The notes: generated by a model not told the origin, from the sequence alone. A DNA stretch of 64,000 nt from Bacteroidota bacterium (GCA_013285855.1 JABDGW010000001.1:68424-132423), one strand, 5' to 3'; counted from the stretch's first letter, positions 15,465 to 24,892 are shown. Numbers and translations are program-made.

Positions 15465-16760
15465 TTAATGATCCTGTGGTTGTATAAGTTGATATTTTCC
15501 GCTCAGGTGCATTAAGCTGAATAAATACAACAGGCCATCATAATACGGATCAAAATAACCATCACTATATGGCGCAAGTTTAGCGTTCCATAATGCATGT
15601 ACAAAATCAAAATTGTTTTTATTAATCATCTCGGTTGATGCAGCAGTTGCCACCAAACCAAGTGAGTGACGTAGTTTTTTAAAGCCACCTGCCGGAAGAA
15701 TAAAATCAGGCTGTGAACCATCAATATTAAACTGGTCTTCGAAACTGTCAATGCCTTTTGATCTAAGAAAAGTTTGAAAACGTTTTGCATAATCCTGCTG
15801 CCAGCTTTTATCTTTTCCAAACCATGTATAATCCATGGCAATATTCATTGGCACACGCCATGAGTCATAGCGAAAAGCAGGCGCCATCCACAGTCTCAAC
15901 GGTTTGCCATTAAAGTCGGTAAGGTCAGCATTTAAACCAGTTTCAGCATTGCATGCTCTGTGCAAAAAAGCACGGGCTGTATCAGCGCAATCTTTATAAA
16001 ATTGTTCATGACCATCTTTTGCATATAAGGCCCACACTTCAAAAAATGCTGGCAATTGATACGAAGGGTCAGTGAAAAAATAATTTCTTTTTTCAGGTGT
16101 AAAAACAATTTGCTTACGTTCTGTATTGATGATATTAAAAATGCTGTCTTTTGTTCCATCTTTTTTCCACATTTCATCTAATATGTTACGTGCCTCGGCA
16201 TAATAATCAATACCTGTATTATTGCCCCAGCGGTTTGATGCAAACAAAAGATCAGTAATAAAATACAACTCACCATCCGAAGCTGTTCCTTCAGAATTTT
16301 TCTTCATTGTTGCAGGATTAATGCTCCACGCGAAATAACCAGCACGCGGGCCATCCTGGTGTTGCAAATATTTGCTGGACCATCTCCATATTCTATCGAA
16401 AACATCCTTCTTATTCAATTGCACTGCTATCATCATTCCGTAAGACAACCCTTCAGTACGCGCATCATGATTTTTTATATCAGATACATAAGCCATTGAA
16501 TCACCTACTTCAAAATAAACTTTATTTGATCCTTCAAACAGATCATGATAAGCTGCGTCAACTTTTGCATCAATATCTTTTTGGCTATAACCTGCGTTAA
16601 GAAAAGTATTTGGATAAACACCGGTATAAAAAGCGCCTCCCGTTGCATGATCATTTAAATTTTGTGCAGCTACCATTTCTTTGTTCATTAACACAATCAA
16701 TAAAACAAGTATTAATTTGTTTGTGATGACGAATATTGATATGCATACTTTTCTATTCAT
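15465..16760 (-). CDS. Secreted glycoside hydrolase family 8 enzyme (exo-oligoxylanase-like)
   Basis: A signal peptide (about 1-33, ending MVAAQ) precedes a complete GH8 (alpha/alpha)6 domain. Diagnostic blocks are TEGLSYGMMIAVQL (with the catalytic-acid Glu), the SDGELYF block (Asp equivalent to the GH8 active-site Asp), LLFASNRWG and WRVPMNIAMDYTWF. These match the reducing-end xylose-releasing exo-oligoxylanase branch better than endoglucanases, but the branch assignment is an inference. The product would act in the periplasm or outside on xylo- or gluco-oligosaccharides. The 431-residue length is normal. It stands alone, with no transporter next to it. Confidence 0.9.
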   Translation of the reverse strand: MNRKVCISIFVITNKLILVLLIVLMNKEMVAAQNLNDHATGGAFYTGVYPNTFLNAGYSQKDIDAKVDAAYHDLFEGSNKVYFEVGDSMAYVSDIKNHDARTEGLSYGMMIAVQLNKKDVFDRIWRWSSKYLQHQDGPRAGYFAWSINPATMKKNSEGTASDGELYFITDLLFASNRWGNNTGIDYYAEARNILDEMWKKDGTKDSIFNIINTERKQIVFTPEKRNYFFTDPSYQLPAFFEVWALYAKDGHEQFYKDCADTARAFLHRACNAETGLNADLTDFNGKPLRLWMAPAFRYDSWRVPMNIAMDYTWFGKDKSWQQDYAKRFQTFLRSKGIDSFEDQFNIDGSQPDFILPAGGFKKLRHSLGLVATAASTEMINKNNFDFVHALWNAKLAPYSDGYFDPYYDGLLYLFSLMHLSGKYQLIQPQDH

Positions 16761-16880
16761 ATATTGATCTTTAAAGTTATTTATGGTTAGTGACCATCTG
16801 ATAATAAATTTCTTCTTTTTTTAAATAACGTGACATTTATTTTTCTGTTGATAGTTTTTTGTTATACTTCGCAACATCGG

Positions 16881-16900
16881 TATTCATTGTCCGGCATCGA
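16881..16900 (+). repeat. Dispersed repeat family A, copy 5
   Basis: TCATTGTCCGGCATCGA (16884-16900) departs from the core at two bases. The upstream TTCGCAACATC matches the flank of copy 3. Confidence 0.5.
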
Positions 16901-16980
16901 CACGTCTTGCTATTTCCACATAAAAAAATTATAAATTTTATAAAAGAAAAAGATATGAATAATAAACGTTGTAATTGTTA

Positions 16981-17026
16981 TTGACAAACTTGCTTAATAC
17001 AGTACAATTAAAATCTCGTTATAACG
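16981..17026 (+). promoter_or_regulatory. Possible promoter and operator of the following lipoprotein gene
   Basis: TTGACA (16981-16986), 16 bases, then TACAAT (17003-17008) resembles the general bacterial sigma-70 form rather than the Bacteroidota form. The perfect palindrome CGTTATAACG (17017-17026) lies where transcription would begin. The leader to the ATG at 17053 would be about 40 bases. Confidence 0.3.
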
Positions 17027-17052
17027 TTTTCAAAGAAATTATTTTTTATTAC

Positions 17053-17913
17053 ATGAAACACCTTATGAGACTTATTGCCTTTGCAGCATTTCTTTTATGT
17101 TTTAACGCCTGTTCAAAAAATACCAATTCAGCAAATTCATCTGCACAACTTGAATTTGTTTTTAAATTTGATTCTACACAAGAACGACTAAATAATATCG
17201 GGTTACCGGCTTCCATACCAGATGGTAATTCTGCACAATCCCCGGCATTCAATACCATGAGTGCACATTACGTTGAACTCGCTCCAAGCCCATTAACACC
17301 ATTGGGTAGTGGAGATGTATTATATAAGGCGCCGGAAGTAAACACAGGCGGGTCAATGGCCATTGATTTTTCCAAAGCAGAAGTTACAAAAGAAGGAGAC
17401 GTTTTTTTATCTGTTCCTGTTAGCAGCATTACACCCGGAACTTACCAGTATTTGCGTGTGTCTCTCGCCTATCAGAACTACAATATTAAATTTAATGCTT
17501 TGGGCCAGGATCTTACAGGTACGGTAGCTTCGTTTATAGGGTTGGATACTTATATTTCAAATTACAAGATAAAAGACAGCGCGGTAAATGTTAACGCAAA
17601 TAAACTGCAAGGCTATTGGGGATTTGAGACACCTTATGCAGTATTAACAGGAGATGCTGCTACCACCACTGTTCCTAATCCCATTGCATCAACATCTCCT
17701 ATTCCTGCCGGTTCTTGTGTTGTTACCGGTGCTTTTACAACGCCCTTAGTGATAACAGGTAACGAAACCAAAAAAATCACGGTAACCGTTTCACTTTCTA
17801 CAAATAAAAGTTTTGAATGGAAAGATCATAACCGGAATGGAATATATGAACCGCTTGATAACGATTCAGTAGTTGACATGGGTATTCGCGGCCTTATTCC
17901 AATAGTACAATAA
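17053..17913 (+). CDS. Lipoprotein, DUF4382-like or unclassified
   Basis: The ATG at 17053 starts a clear lipoprotein signal (MKHLMRLIAFAAFLLCFNAC, Cys20 as lipid-attached residue); the frame opens earlier only at a TTG. The mature protein of about 267 residues is rich in Thr, Pro, Ser and beta-strand patterns and ends with a DHNRNGIYEPLDND segment that looks like a calcium-binding loop. No enzyme motif was seen. It should sit on the outer or inner membrane. The family was not recognised with certainty. Confidence 0.7.
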   Translation: MKHLMRLIAFAAFLLCFNACSKNTNSANSSAQLEFVFKFDSTQERLNNIGLPASIPDGNSAQSPAFNTMSAHYVELAPSPLTPLGSGDVLYKAPEVNTGGSMAIDFSKAEVTKEGDVFLSVPVSSITPGTYQYLRVSLAYQNYNIKFNALGQDLTGTVASFIGLDTYISNYKIKDSAVNVNANKLQGYWGFETPYAVLTGDAATTTVPNPIASTSPIPAGSCVVTGAFTTPLVITGNETKKITVTVSLSTNKSFEWKDHNRNGIYEPLDNDSVVDMGIRGLIPIVQ

Positions 17914-18213
17914 GCAAATACTTCTGTTTAATCCGTTATTTATTTTCTTTGCAATTGCACATTAAATATGTTTGATGAAACCTGTACTACTTTTTGTATC
18001 AGTGCAATGCTTAAGGTTAAATTTCCTGATTTTGTATCAATGCGATCTCCAATAAACAATATCGCCAAACATTCAAAGTGGTGAGCCTGTGTTCACAAAC
18101 ACAAGAGTTCCTGTGAAAAAGATCTGCTGAAGGAACTGCAAAATTTTTTCAATAACAAACTGTATCTTCAATAGGGAAAGAATTTTCTTTATTGTAAGCC
18201 ATTTGTATTTCAC
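17914..18213. other. 300-base spacer before corA
   Basis: An imperfect 17-base direct repeat (TTTTGTATCAGTGCAAT at 17992-18008 and TTTTGTATCAATGCGAT at 18030-18046) is present. AGTTCCT (18106-18112) and AGGAACT (18131-18137), followed by TTTTTTC, form a weak terminator-like hairpin. No gene was found. Confidence 0.35.
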
Positions 18214-19188
18214 ATGAAAGAAATTATTAATTGTGCAGCTTATCATGATGGTCGTCGCATTGCAGATGTGGAATTGAATAGGATACATGAGGTGCTTAAA
18301 AAATCGAACCAGTTTGTATGGATTGGTTTACACGAACCATCAGAAGAAATATTGCAAAGAGTACAGGAAGAATTTAACCTGCATGATCTTGCTATTGAAG
18401 ATGCTCACCTTGCGCACCAGCGTCCTAAAATAGAATTATATGGTGATACTGTTTTTATAGTAATGCGTACGGCTCAAAAGAATCAGCAAAATCATATTGA
18501 GTTTGGCGAAACGCATTTCTTTGTCGGGAAAAATTTTATTGTGAGTGTGCGGCATGGCTCACAGGTTGCATATACGGAAGTACGCAGCCGTTGCGAGGCT
18601 ATGCCTGAATTGCTTAGTAAGGGGCAGGGTTTCGTTTTATATGCTATTATGGATTTTATTGTTGACAGGTATTTACCTGTGGTAAATGATTTGGAAAAAG
18701 ACCTGGAGACTATTGAAGACAAAATATTTAAAGAAAAACCTAATCGTGAAACTACCGAACAGATATATCAATTAAAGCGTGAATTGCTAGAAATAAAAAG
18801 AGCAGTATCGCCCCTGGTAGATATTTGTAACCGGCTGATGCGGTTTGATATGAAAAGCATTTCAGCAGAAACACAACCTTATTTCAGAGATATATATGAT
18901 CATATTATAAGAATAAACGAAATAGTAGAGAATACACGTGAATTATTAAACACAGCACTGGAAGCCAACTTTTCACTTATCTCCATTTCGCAAAACGATA
19001 CCTCTAAAAAATTTGCCGGATGGGCCGCCATTTTTGCCGTGCCAACTATGGTAGCAGGTTTTTGGGGGATGAATTTCAGGTTTATGCCTGAAGCAGAATT
19101 TCAATATGGTTTTTACCTTGTAATTCTTGGAACTGTTGCAGCATGTGCGCTCTTGTATTATTTATTCAAGCGCTCAGATTGGTTGTGA
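18214..19188 (+). CDS. corA: CorA-type magnesium/cobalt transporter
   Basis: The 324-residue protein has the long N-terminal cytosolic domain, the extended stalk helix (about 195-265) and two C-terminal membrane helices. The signature loop appears as FWGMNFRFMPE; the GMN motif between the helices is the ion-selectivity filter of CorA. The C-terminus LFKRSDWL carries the expected basic residues. CorA works as a pentamer in the inner membrane for magnesium uptake. The gene stands alone. Confidence 0.93.
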   Translation: MKEIINCAAYHDGRRIADVELNRIHEVLKKSNQFVWIGLHEPSEEILQRVQEEFNLHDLAIEDAHLAHQRPKIELYGDTVFIVMRTAQKNQQNHIEFGETHFFVGKNFIVSVRHGSQVAYTEVRSRCEAMPELLSKGQGFVLYAIMDFIVDRYLPVVNDLEKDLETIEDKIFKEKPNRETTEQIYQLKRELLEIKRAVSPLVDICNRLMRFDMKSISAETQPYFRDIYDHIIRINEIVENTRELLNTALEANFSLISISQNDTSKKFAGWAAIFAVPTMVAGFWGMNFRFMPEAEFQYGFYLVILGTVAACALLYYLFKRSDWL

Positions 19189-19465
19189 TGCTTCATCTAA
19201 TATTGTTCTACAGCAACACTGTGCCTCATCGCAATTAAGTTACAACTTATCATTCAACAATAGCATCAGGCATTAGCTCTTAAAATAATTGCCGCAATAA
19301 TAATAATGCAATCAATTATCTTAAACCGGCGGCCATTTAAAACATAGCACTTAAATAAAGCCGCAGCGTATAAAACTGTACTTGAATAATCTTTATTGAT
19401 TAAGGATGTACTGAAAACTTTTCTGTTCGGTCTGTTGTTTGTAATACTATTATTCAAAAAAAATT

Positions 19466-19831
19466 ATGAAAAGAATATTAATGATACTATTCTTCGCCCC
19501 GTTATTAGGTAAGGCCCAGAATGATATAAGAACTGCTATAGTGAGCAGGTATAATAACATTCCTGTTTTTATAATGAGCGAACCTGTAAAAGAATATAAT
19601 GTAGTTGGCGCTGTTACAGATAAATTTAGAACTGATACAGTTGGCATCCAAAAAGAATCAGCCATAACAATTGATGATATGATAAACAGGTTAGTTGCTT
19701 ATGCAAATGAATTAGCCAAAACCAATAAAATAGATTTTGATGCCATCATTACAACCGATGGCAAATCGGGTTCATTAATAAAATTTAAACCGGGTAAAAG
19801 TGTTACGGATTCTGTGAAAGTAAAGCAGTAA
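19466..19831 (+). CDS. Small exported protein, unknown function
   Basis: The first 18 residues (MKRILMILFFAPLLGKAQ) form a signal peptide. The mature part of about 103 residues starts with a strand-rich IPVFIMSEPVKEYNVVG segment, a pattern seen in a family of small Bacteroidota exported proteins, and has a central amphipathic helix. There are no cysteines in the mature part and no catalytic motif. The gene is isolated between corA and the permease. No function is proposed. Confidence 0.7.
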   Translation: MKRILMILFFAPLLGKAQNDIRTAIVSRYNNIPVFIMSEPVKEYNVVGAVTDKFRTDTVGIQKESAITIDDMINRLVAYANELAKTNKIDFDAIITTDGKSGSLIKFKPGKSVTDSVKVKQ

Positions 19832-19970
19832 TAGCTTCTATCGCACCAAGGTCATTGTATACTGTGTGCAGCATGAGATTCTGCGCCATCAACTCAATAT
19901 TGCATTTTTAGCGCAACAATGAAGCGATGTTTTATACGCTTATAATTTTAAAATTGCTTGCGGTCATTTG

Positions 19971-21359
19971 TCATACCTGATTAAATTCGTCAGCCCCGTT
20001 TGCAGCAATACTTTTATTAGTAGCCGTTGTTTTACCAGGCAATTTCAATAATTGTATTTTATTCTTTAGCCATTTTGTAACAAAATAAATAACTATAATA
20101 ACTGCAATAAATATAAGGGTCGAAAGGATTTCCCATTTGCCTAAGCTGGTAAGCAACCAAATAATAGCGATAATACCGATTAAAGGAGTAACCTGTCCGC
20201 CGGGAGCTCTGAAAGTTTTCTCATCCCCTGGCATTTTTTTCTTTCGCAATTTGATAGTTGCTAAAATAACTGCGAGATAAACAAGCAATATAATGGCACT
20301 TGCCATAATGGCTAATTGTTGAAACCCTCCGGCAATAGAAAAAATAAATATTAGTAAGCCGTAAGTTATTATAGCAAGGTATGGTGTAGCAAACTTAGAA
20401 TGAACCTTACTAAGGAATTTTGGAAATAACCCGTCGTTTGCTCCGGCAAACAAAGATCGTGGAGTACATAAAATATCAAGCGTTACATTTCCAAAACAAG
20501 AAAGAGCAGCACAGAGCAATAAAATAGTTGCGCCTGCCGGTCCGATAATTTTATCAGCAACTGCTGCTAAAGGTGCAGCTTTAAACAAAGCCATTTGCGT
20601 TCCCAACACGCCTTGTGCAACTGTTTGCAAAAGCATATACACAATCAGCACAAATATTCCCGCAAAGCAAATACTAACCGGAACAGTATGTTTAGGATTT
20701 TTTATTTCTCCGCTTGCACCCAGCGACGTTTCAAACCCGGCAAAAGCGAAAAATAAAACGAGTGTGGTATCGGAAAATATTTTAAGAGAAGGCAAATGCT
20801 CCCAGTGCAGGTTAGATACATTAACATAACCAAAGCCGAAAATAATGATGCCAAGCAAAGGAAGTAATTTTATAATCGTAATCATTTTTACAGCAGCAAC
20901 GCCTTGCCTTGCACCAAATACATTTATTAATATCATGAAGCCAGTCAGGATAAAAAATAAAGCGTAGCGTGCCAGCGGATTGCCAAAGACAGGAAATAAT
21001 ACAGCCAAAGAATCTGCAATGATATTCATCAATGCAGCACTGCTAATAATACTCCATCCAAAAAAATACATCCAGTTAATAATATAGCCGGGCAGACTGC
21101 CAAACGCAGCTTCCACATAAGCATAAGAACCGCCGCTGGTAGTAACACGGCTTCCTACTTCTGCATAGCAAAGCAAAATAGCAGCCAGCAGGATCCCGCA
21201 AAATATATAACCAAACACGCTAAAGGCTCCGAGTGCAGTACTTACAATTGCGGGAAGTGCAAAAATGCCTGCACCAATTACACCATTTATAATTGAAAGT
21301 GTAAGTCCGGGAATGCCTATAACACGTTTTAAACTTTCGTCAGCATTTGCAGTTGGCAT
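19971..21359 (-). CDS. APC-family amino acid permease
   Basis: About twelve membrane helices are visible in 462 residues. The first helix has IINGVIGAGIFALP, the glycine-rich unwound segment that binds the substrate amino group in APC transporters. A FAGFETSLGASGEIKNP segment in the middle is the conserved helix-6/loop motif. The long hydrophilic C-terminus is typical of Bacteroidota members. It should import or exchange an amino acid or polyamine at the inner membrane; the substrate is not readable. Confidence 0.9.
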   Translation of the reverse strand: MPTANADESLKRVIGIPGLTLSIINGVIGAGIFALPAIVSTALGAFSVFGYIFCGILLAAILLCYAEVGSRVTTSGGSYAYVEAAFGSLPGYIINWMYFFGWSIISSAALMNIIADSLAVLFPVFGNPLARYALFFILTGFMILINVFGARQGVAAVKMITIIKLLPLLGIIIFGFGYVNVSNLHWEHLPSLKIFSDTTLVLFFAFAGFETSLGASGEIKNPKHTVPVSICFAGIFVLIVYMLLQTVAQGVLGTQMALFKAAPLAAVADKIIGPAGATILLLCAALSCFGNVTLDILCTPRSLFAGANDGLFPKFLSKVHSKFATPYLAIITYGLLIFIFSIAGGFQQLAIMASAIILLVYLAVILATIKLRKKKMPGDEKTFRAPGGQVTPLIGIIAIIWLLTSLGKWEILSTLIFIAVIIVIYFVTKWLKNKIQLLKLPGKTTATNKSIAANGADEFNQV

Positions 21360-21406
21360 GGGCAGTTACGTTTGTTGATAAATTAATTTTTGAATGATGA
21401 AGTTCC

Positions 21407-22045
21407 TTAATGGCTAGCTTGTCCTTTATGTATCCCTGGTTTAATATGAGCAAAATCTTGCTGTTTGGTAAAATACTCAAGCCCTAAAATTAATAATGTT
21501 GAATTGATAAAATTTACTTTCTGCATTGTAGGCAATAAATCCCAATCGTTTGTAGCCCATAAGTATATACTGTAATAAAAAATCACAAGACACACCACAC
21601 ACAAAAATTTAAATAAATGAAGATTTGTCTTTAGAATAAAAACTGTGATAATAACTATGCATGTCCAAAATAAAGTGATTGATACGTTTAGCATTAAATC
21701 ATGCAAAGGTGTTACGATTAAAAACATACATAAAACATTAATGGCACCTCCATATTTAAGAATATTTGCAGCATTTTTTTCAGGTATTTTCTTTGACATG
21801 TTAGTGAAAAATATTGCATAACTAAGAGGAAGCAAAATCATTCCTAAGTATGCCCAAATTCTGGATGGATTTTCATAGCCATTTAATGCTTTTGCTGCAA
21901 ACAGGTTGCTTATGAAATTTTTCGACCAGTCAAAGCCAACAGAATTCTTGTCAAACATAGAGCCACCAGGATAAATTGAAATTGCTACTATGAGTAAAAT
22001 CAAAGAAATAACTACTCCAATTAAAACAGAATATTTCTTAATCAT
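21407..22045 (-). CDS. Six-helix membrane protein, DUF998-like
   Basis: Six hydrophobic helices span 212 residues. The segment after helix 1 (YPGGSMFDKNSVGFDWSKNF, then ISNLFA) matches the conserved periplasmic loop of DUF998-type and related small integral membrane proteins. No catalytic residue set is obvious. The function is unknown. A truncated SRPBCC reading frame lies 56 bases upstream on the same strand. Confidence 0.65.
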   Translation of the reverse strand: MIKKYSVLIGVVISLILLIVAISIYPGGSMFDKNSVGFDWSKNFISNLFAAKALNGYENPSRIWAYLGMILLPLSYAIFFTNMSKKIPEKNAANILKYGGAINVLCMFLIVTPLHDLMLNVSITLFWTCIVIITVFILKTNLHLFKFLCVVCLVIFYYSIYLWATNDWDLLPTMQKVNFINSTLLILGLEYFTKQQDFAHIKPGIHKGQASH

Positions 22046-22101
22046 TATGCTTAATATGTGTTTGTAAACCTACAAGAAATTAAACCGTTTGGCGTATGTT
22101 A

Positions 22102-22212
22102 CTAATTGCTTTCACCTGATATATCAGTGAACAAATCCCAAACTTTGTGAAGTGATGAATTGATTAGAATTTCGTCATGTGTAATTACGGGTGCACTTGA
22201 ATTGATATCCAT
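22102..22212 (-). pseudogene. Truncated N-terminus of an SRPBCC-family protein
   Basis: On the minus strand an ATG at 22210-22212 opens a 36-residue frame beginning MDINSSAPVITHDEILI and continuing HKVWDLFTDIS before a stop at 22102. This is the standard start of SRPBCC (START/Bet v 1-like) proteins, which read M-x-I-x-x-x-A-P-V-I-T-x-x-E-I...V-W-x-x-x-T-D-I. The remaining 100 or so residues of the domain are missing. The next gene on this strand belongs to another family. It is therefore a remnant. The rest of the spacer 22046-22363 shows nothing. Confidence 0.75.
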
Positions 22213-22363
22213 AAATAGTTTTGTATTCTTTCAAAGTTAACCTGAAATTGCATTTGTCGTTTTTCGGGAACTGTTACAAACGGCGGCCAACGGTCAGGAC
22301 TTTCTGTTCAGTAGAGCAGAACATTTTTCATTCATAAATACCGATATTGCACCAAACTGTCAA

Positions 22364-22948
22364 ATGAGAAAATTACTTGTCTTTGTTTTATTGATACATG
22401 CATTATCAACACCATTACTTGCCCAATCATTATCACAAGCGCTTAATAACAACGATACTTCGGCTGCATTACAGATAATTAAAGCAGGATATAATTTCGA
22501 TTCGACTGATGAATCCGGCAGCTCAATACTGCTTAGCTTCTGCAGGGCTACCGACGATACTGTCAACATAAATTTTTTATTGAATCATGGTGCTAAAGCT
22601 GATTATCCCAAATCTCCTACAGGAAGAACTGCCCTTATAGTTGCATGCGCATATTATGGAGGAGTTCCTTTATGCAGGGTGTTGCTGAACCATGGCGCAG
22701 ATGTAAATGCTGTAACTAAAAAAGGTGAAACGGCATTAATGCTTGCTGCGAAAAATGCGAAGTATGATGTTGTTGTTTTCCTGCTGAAACAAGGGGCAAA
22801 TGCAAAACTTACTGATGCATCAGGAAAAACCGCGCTTGATTATGCAAAAGCGGCTGACATTGATGAAACGATGAAAAAGATGCTCTCCTGCTGCGAGGTT
22901 GATAAAGAAAAAACAATACAATTACTTGCTCAAACATTAAATAAGTAG
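22364..22948 (+). CDS. Exported ankyrin-repeat protein
   Basis: A signal peptide (about 1-20, LSTPLLAQ) precedes about four ankyrin repeats (residues 25-180), clearest at INFLLNHGAKADYPKSPTG, LCRVLLNHGADVNAVTKKG and VVFLLKQGANAKLTDASG, each with the TALxxA-type helix start. Ankyrin repeats mediate protein binding; the partner is unknown. The periplasm is the likely location. The gene is single and convergent with the DUF481 gene. Confidence 0.88.
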   Translation: MRKLLVFVLLIHALSTPLLAQSLSQALNNNDTSAALQIIKAGYNFDSTDESGSSILLSFCRATDDTVNINFLLNHGAKADYPKSPTGRTALIVACAYYGGVPLCRVLLNHGADVNAVTKKGETALMLAAKNAKYDVVVFLLKQGANAKLTDASGKTALDYAKAADIDETMKKMLSCCEVDKEKTIQLLAQTLNK

Positions 22949-22993
22949 TTTTCTCTTTAAGCTACTACTAAACTATCTTCAGTAAATAAAATT

Positions 22994-24031
22994 TTACAAC
23001 GCCCATCCAATAGAAAAAACATACACGTAATCGGTTTCCTTTCCAACTTCAGCCGGCCTGCTATCGTAGTTAACGGTTATGCCGAATTTTAAATAAAGAT
23101 CATGCGGCAGGTCGTATTTTGTATCTAATTTAAAATCGGTACGCCACCTGCCTGATTCGGTAAAACTGGGATAAACATAGAGATTACTCAGCAGGCTGAA
23201 ATCACCGATGTCGAAAAGATTTACTTCTGATCCGATGTATCCTTCAAGGCTGGTTCTTTTGGGTGTACTATTGGTAAATGTTTCATTGTTAAGTGAAAGG
23301 CCGCCGCCTATACCTACATAAGATTTATTGGTATGTACAATATATTTACCCGCACCGGCTTTTGTTGTAAACCTTAATTGCAGAGCCTGCTCTGTATTGG
23401 ATAATGATGTTACTGCCGCAATAAGGTACCAGTCTTTTGGAAGAAAATAGGTGAATGAACCGCCTGCTTCCGTTCGTTTGGTTTCTGCAACACTATCTTG
23501 TTTTGTGCGCAGGTCATCATAATAAATCTCTGTCAGCCATCTGTCGGCAAGATAACCAACAGTACTGCGCATATTGTATTGCACCAGGTCATTTGCTTTG
23601 GTGATGCTTAAACCAAGGTCAACGCTTGCATGTGCCCTGCTCCAGAAATTTGATTTTATACCTTTAAGATAAACAACATCATCTAATGTTGTTTGTGTTT
23701 CCTTGTTTTCCTTGCTGGTGATAATTATTTTGGTGCCACTATCAGCAGAGCGAAACGTTCCTGTGATGCGTTCCCCGTTTTTTAATGTTACAAGAAACGT
23801 GGTAGCAGAATAAATTTCTTTAATGCCGCTCCATTCAATGGTAAAATCGGATTTGCTGTAACCTGTTTCAATAGTAATAACGCCTTTGTCCAGCGATTTT
23901 ATTTCGCCCACGATCACATTGTTGTTCTTTAAGATCAGTGAATCCTGCTGGGCATGTGATTTCAATGAGATAAAAAATAAGAATGCTACAAAACACATCT
24001 GCAGCCTGCTGGATATTTTTGAGAAGTACAT
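22994..24031 (-). CDS. DUF481 outer-membrane protein
   Basis: The ATG at 24031 starts a proper signal peptide (ending SLKSHAQ); the frame runs 18 codons further without one. Residues about 25-120 contain Sm-like strands (IVGEIKSLDKGVITIET, VTLKNGERITGTF), and the rest (about 125-345) forms a DUF481 beta-barrel ending in Trp-Ala-Leu. Such barrels sit in the outer membrane and their cargo is unknown. Confidence 0.8.
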   Translation of the reverse strand: MYFSKISSRLQMCFVAFLFFISLKSHAQQDSLILKNNNVIVGEIKSLDKGVITIETGYSKSDFTIEWSGIKEIYSATTFLVTLKNGERITGTFRSADSGTKIIITSKENKETQTTLDDVVYLKGIKSNFWSRAHASVDLGLSITKANDLVQYNMRSTVGYLADRWLTEIYYDDLRTKQDSVAETKRTEAGGSFTYFLPKDWYLIAAVTSLSNTEQALQLRFTTKAGAGKYIVHTNKSYVGIGGGLSLNNETFTNSTPKRTSLEGYIGSEVNLFDIGDFSLLSNLYVYPSFTESGRWRTDFKLDTKYDLPHDLYLKFGITVNYDSRPAEVGKETDYVYVFSIGWAL

Positions 24032-24222
24032 AGCAGAGTTTTTAAGATGGCTAAAAAAATCATTCAGGTTGAAGCTACAATACAAATCTTTACAATTACA
24101 GTTTTAAAGGCATGTAACCGTAAAATGAAAGCAATAAACGGGTTGTAAACATTTACTTAATTCCCCTTAAATATTACAGCTTAAATAAGAAAACAATTAT
24201 TGATTTGTATTTTTAAAATCAA

Positions 24223-24876
24223 ATGCCTGTTTACGATAATAAGCACATAAAACTTTTGCTGGTTATAAGCAGTGTTTTTTTTGTGATGATGGTATGTGCA
24301 TTTTGTCTTACAGCTTACATGATACATCGTCAGCCATTGCAATTTGACACCATAATATTTTCATTGTTACAATTTATACACAATGCGTCAATGACGCATG
24401 TAATGATAGCAGTTACATTTCTCGGTTCACGTTATTTTTTATTTCCATGTTATGCAGTGTTGGTAATTTATTATTTGTTTTTTCAAAAGAAATTATGGTT
24501 TGCCGTTGCAATAGCGCTTACAGGTTTTTTGGGTAACCAGTTACTTTTTTTTATGCAGAATGTATTGCATCGTCAGCGCCCGGCGAATCCTTTAATTGAT
24601 TATATAAATGGTTATGGTTATCCAAGCGGTCATTCATTTGCATCATTTACGTTTGCGGGTTTGTTGAGTTATTTGGTCTGGAAAAAATCTTTCAAAACAA
24701 AATGGAAAATAATGCTGGTTGTTATTTGTTTTGCTATGGCAACAATAATTGCAATAAGCAGGATTTACCTGCATGTGCATTATCCAACAGATGTACTTGG
24801 CGGTTTTTATTTAAGTATGATTTGGTTGATACCTTGTTTATGGGTGTTGTATTTTATTGATAGAATATATCGCTAG
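24223..24876 (+). CDS. PAP2-family phosphatase
   Basis: Five to six membrane helices carry the three PAP2 motifs: a basic LHRQRP box near residue 125, PSGH near 144 and SRIYLHVHYPTD near 187-198 (the SRx5HxxxD form). These residues make the phosphohistidine centre that removes phosphate from lipid phosphates such as undecaprenyl diphosphate or phosphatidate. The enzyme acts at the periplasmic face of the inner membrane. The substrate is not determined. Confidence 0.9.
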   Translation: MPVYDNKHIKLLLVISSVFFVMMVCAFCLTAYMIHRQPLQFDTIIFSLLQFIHNASMTHVMIAVTFLGSRYFLFPCYAVLVIYYLFFQKKLWFAVAIALTGFLGNQLLFFMQNVLHRQRPANPLIDYINGYGYPSGHSFASFTFAGLLSYLVWKKSFKTKWKIMLVVICFAMATIIAISRIYLHVHYPTDVLGGFYLSMIWLIPCLWVLYFIDRIYR

Positions 24877-24892
24877 ATCATTTACTGCCTGG

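Noticed and set aside
19266..19457. 63-codon minus frame ending in a hydrophobic segment
   Set aside because: Its start is only 8 bases from the divergent gene at 19466, leaving no promoter, and it matches no family known to me.
22116..22127. Perfect palindrome CTGATATATCAG
   Set aside because: It falls inside the SRPBCC fragment (Thr-Asp-Ile-Ser codons) and is better explained as former coding sequence.
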